From positions 62,001-126,000 of the forward strand of contig NZ_FPJW01000002.1 in NCBI RefSeq assembly GCF_900119735.1: 64,000 bases of DNA. The letters are read 5' to 3'. This document shows, piece by piece, positions 63,159 through 64,000 of the stretch (the stretch's first letter is position 1; each line of letters starts with the position of its first letter). The notes beneath the pieces are model-generated. The model was given only the letters and a program-made list of their open reading frames with translations. It had not been told where the DNA came from and ran no database searches. The DNA is from Marinospirillum alkaliphilum DSM 21637. GTDB taxonomy: Bacteria > Pseudomonadota > Gammaproteobacteria > Pseudomonadales > Halomonadaceae. A program made the position numbers and the translations under genes.

Positions 63159-63635
63159 ATGCAAGAGATCAAACAGACCGAAGGTCAGCTGCAGGGTATC
63201 AGGGGCCAGTTTGTACTGGTGGTGGGTCGCTTTAACAGTTTTGTGGTGGAAAGCCTGGTCAGCGGTGCAGTGGATACCCTGCGCCGCCATGGTGTGGCTG
63301 CTGAGCAGATTGAAATTGTGCGTGCTCCCGGAGCCTGGGAATTGCCACTGGCAGTGAAAAAGGTATTGCAGACGCGTCAACCTGCAGCCGTGATTGTGCT
63401 GGGTGCAGTGATCCGTGGGGGTACACCGCATTTTGAATATGTGGCCGGTGAGTGTAACTCTGCACTGGGTCGTTTGATGATGGAATTTGAAACGCCGATT
63501 GCCAATGGTGTTTTGACCGTTAACTCGATTGAGCAGGCGATTGAGCGCTCCGGAACCAAAATGGGTAACAAGGGTGTGGAAGCGGCAGATGCGGCGCTGG
63601 AAATGGTCAATCTGCTGAATACCCTGGGGAACTGA
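63159..63635 (+). CDS. ribH: 6,7-dimethyl-8-ribityllumazine synthase RibH
   Basis: A 158-residue lumazine synthase. [56 protein letters not shown] (catalytic His) and [15 protein letters not shown] are family blocks. It condenses the RibB and RibD products into lumazine, the substrate for riboflavin synthase, whose gene is not in this operon. Confidence 0.97.
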   Translation: MQEIKQTEGQLQGIRGQFVLVVGRFNSFVVESLVSGAVDTLRRHGVAAEQIEIVRAPGAWELPLAVKKVLQTRQPAAVIVLGAVIRGGTPHFEYVAGECNSALGRLMMEFETPIANGVLTVNSIEQAIERSGTKMGNKGVEAADAALEMVNLLNTLGN

Positions 63636-63636
63636 C

Positions 63637-64000
63637 ATGGCTTCAGGCAAGAATGGTAAACCTTCTCGCAGTCAGGCTCGCAGCGCTGCCCGACAGCTGA
63701 CCTTGCAGGCATTATATCAGTGGCAGGTCAGTGGTAATGCCATGCACCAGGTGGAGGCTTACATCCGTGCAGCCCTGCCAGACGATGGCCTGGAACCTCA
63801 TGAAGACATCGCTGCAGTATTAAAAACCGCTGATCTGGCCTATTTCCATGAAATGGCCCAGGCGGTTGCTCGTCAGCAGACAGAGCTGGATGAGAGTTTT
63901 GCCCCTTTTCTGGATCGCCGGGTTAATGAGCTGGACCCGATCGAGCTGGCCATTCTGCGTCTGGGCAGTTATGAGCTGACTCAGCGGCTGGATGTCCCCT
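63637..64000 (+). CDS. nusB: Transcription antitermination factor NusB (N-terminal part)
   Basis: The gene starts at ATG 63637, overlapping the end of ribH by spacing of one base, and runs off the window with 121 codons visible. SRSQARSAARQLTLQALYQW and DELDPIELAILRLGSYELT-like text (VNELDPIELAILRLGSYELT) are typical NusB helices. It binds boxA RNA with S10 in rRNA antitermination. The ribH-nusB order is standard in gammaproteobacteria. Confidence 0.95.
   Translation, partial: MASGKNGKPSRSQARSAARQLTLQALYQWQVSGNAMHQVEAYIRAALPDDGLEPHEDIAAVLKTADLAYFHEMAQAVARQQTELDESFAPFLDRRVNELDPIELAILRLGSYELTQRLDVP

Overview
The window is about 64 kb of bacterial chromosome with compact operons, strong Shine-Dalgarno sites and visually medium GC. 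Gene content points to a gammaproteobacterium, probably an aerobic marine or soil type related to Oceanospirillales/Pseudomonadales: metR/metE, a nrdR-ribD-ribBX-ribH-nusB block, EttA, RsuA, CnoX, TRAP transporters, and a two-component (C1/C2) 4-hydroxyphenylacetate hydroxylase. I cannot name the species. No tRNA, rRNA, CRISPR array, IS element or prophage was recognised.

Layout. 1-5.4 kb: the end of a DUF501 protein, a PilZ-like protein, a 41-residue membrane peptide, and an RND pump with its adaptor. 5.4-9.1 kb: metR divergent from metE, with two MetR boxes and an unusually long, hairpin-rich leader before metE. 9.3-28.9 kb: a complete homoprotocatechuate (4-hydroxyphenylacetate, HPA) catabolic island. 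29-36.6 kb: amidase, RsuA, a COG3146 protein, a heme-c diguanylate cyclase, omega-amidase with an aminotransferase, and an RBBP9-type hydrolase. 36.7-38.6 kb: a nitrate-sensor-type (NIT) chemoreceptor with an NtrC-like site in front. 38.7-44.1 kb: copper resistance (cysteine-rich secreted protein, CueO-like oxidase, Met-rich peptide, DUF411, CopA ATPase, DUF2933). 44.1-50.2 kb: an orphan histidine kinase with a secreted partner, cardiolipin synthase, a hypothetical, a 2-hydroxyacid dehydrogenase and TcdA. 50.3-55.2 kb: sulfide oxidation (Tat-exported SQR, membrane partner, persulfide dioxygenase, DUF442, SulP). 55.2-64 kb: a small membrane peptide, CnoX, DUF2628, EttA, GlyA, NrdR and riboflavin genes, ending inside nusB.

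How the genes work together. In the HPA island the C2/C1 hydroxylase makes 3,4-dihydroxyphenylacetate. HpaD opens the ring, HpaE oxidises the semialdehyde, HpaF isomerises, HpaG1/G2 decarboxylate and isomerise, HpaH hydrates, and HpaI cleaves to pyruvate and succinic semialdehyde. A neighbouring aldehyde dehydrogenase probably converts the latter to succinate. Regulation is by HpaA (AraC) and HpaR (MarR). Three promoters (hpaH, hpaF, hpaD) carry the same 12-bp palindrome, TTAAYATRTTAA, lying between or overlapping the -35 and -10 elements. I infer this is the HpaR operator. Uptake may use the embedded TRAP system.

Items most worth a second look are the metE leader RNA, the HpaR operator set and the HPA accessory genes (GlcG/HbpS-like, TRAP+Usp, paired MFS exporters), the NtrC-like site before the chemoreceptor, the sulfide and copper modules with their small membrane peptides, and the riboflavin operon, which has a RibB carrying an apparently dead GTP cyclohydrolase domain and no riboflavin synthase gene.
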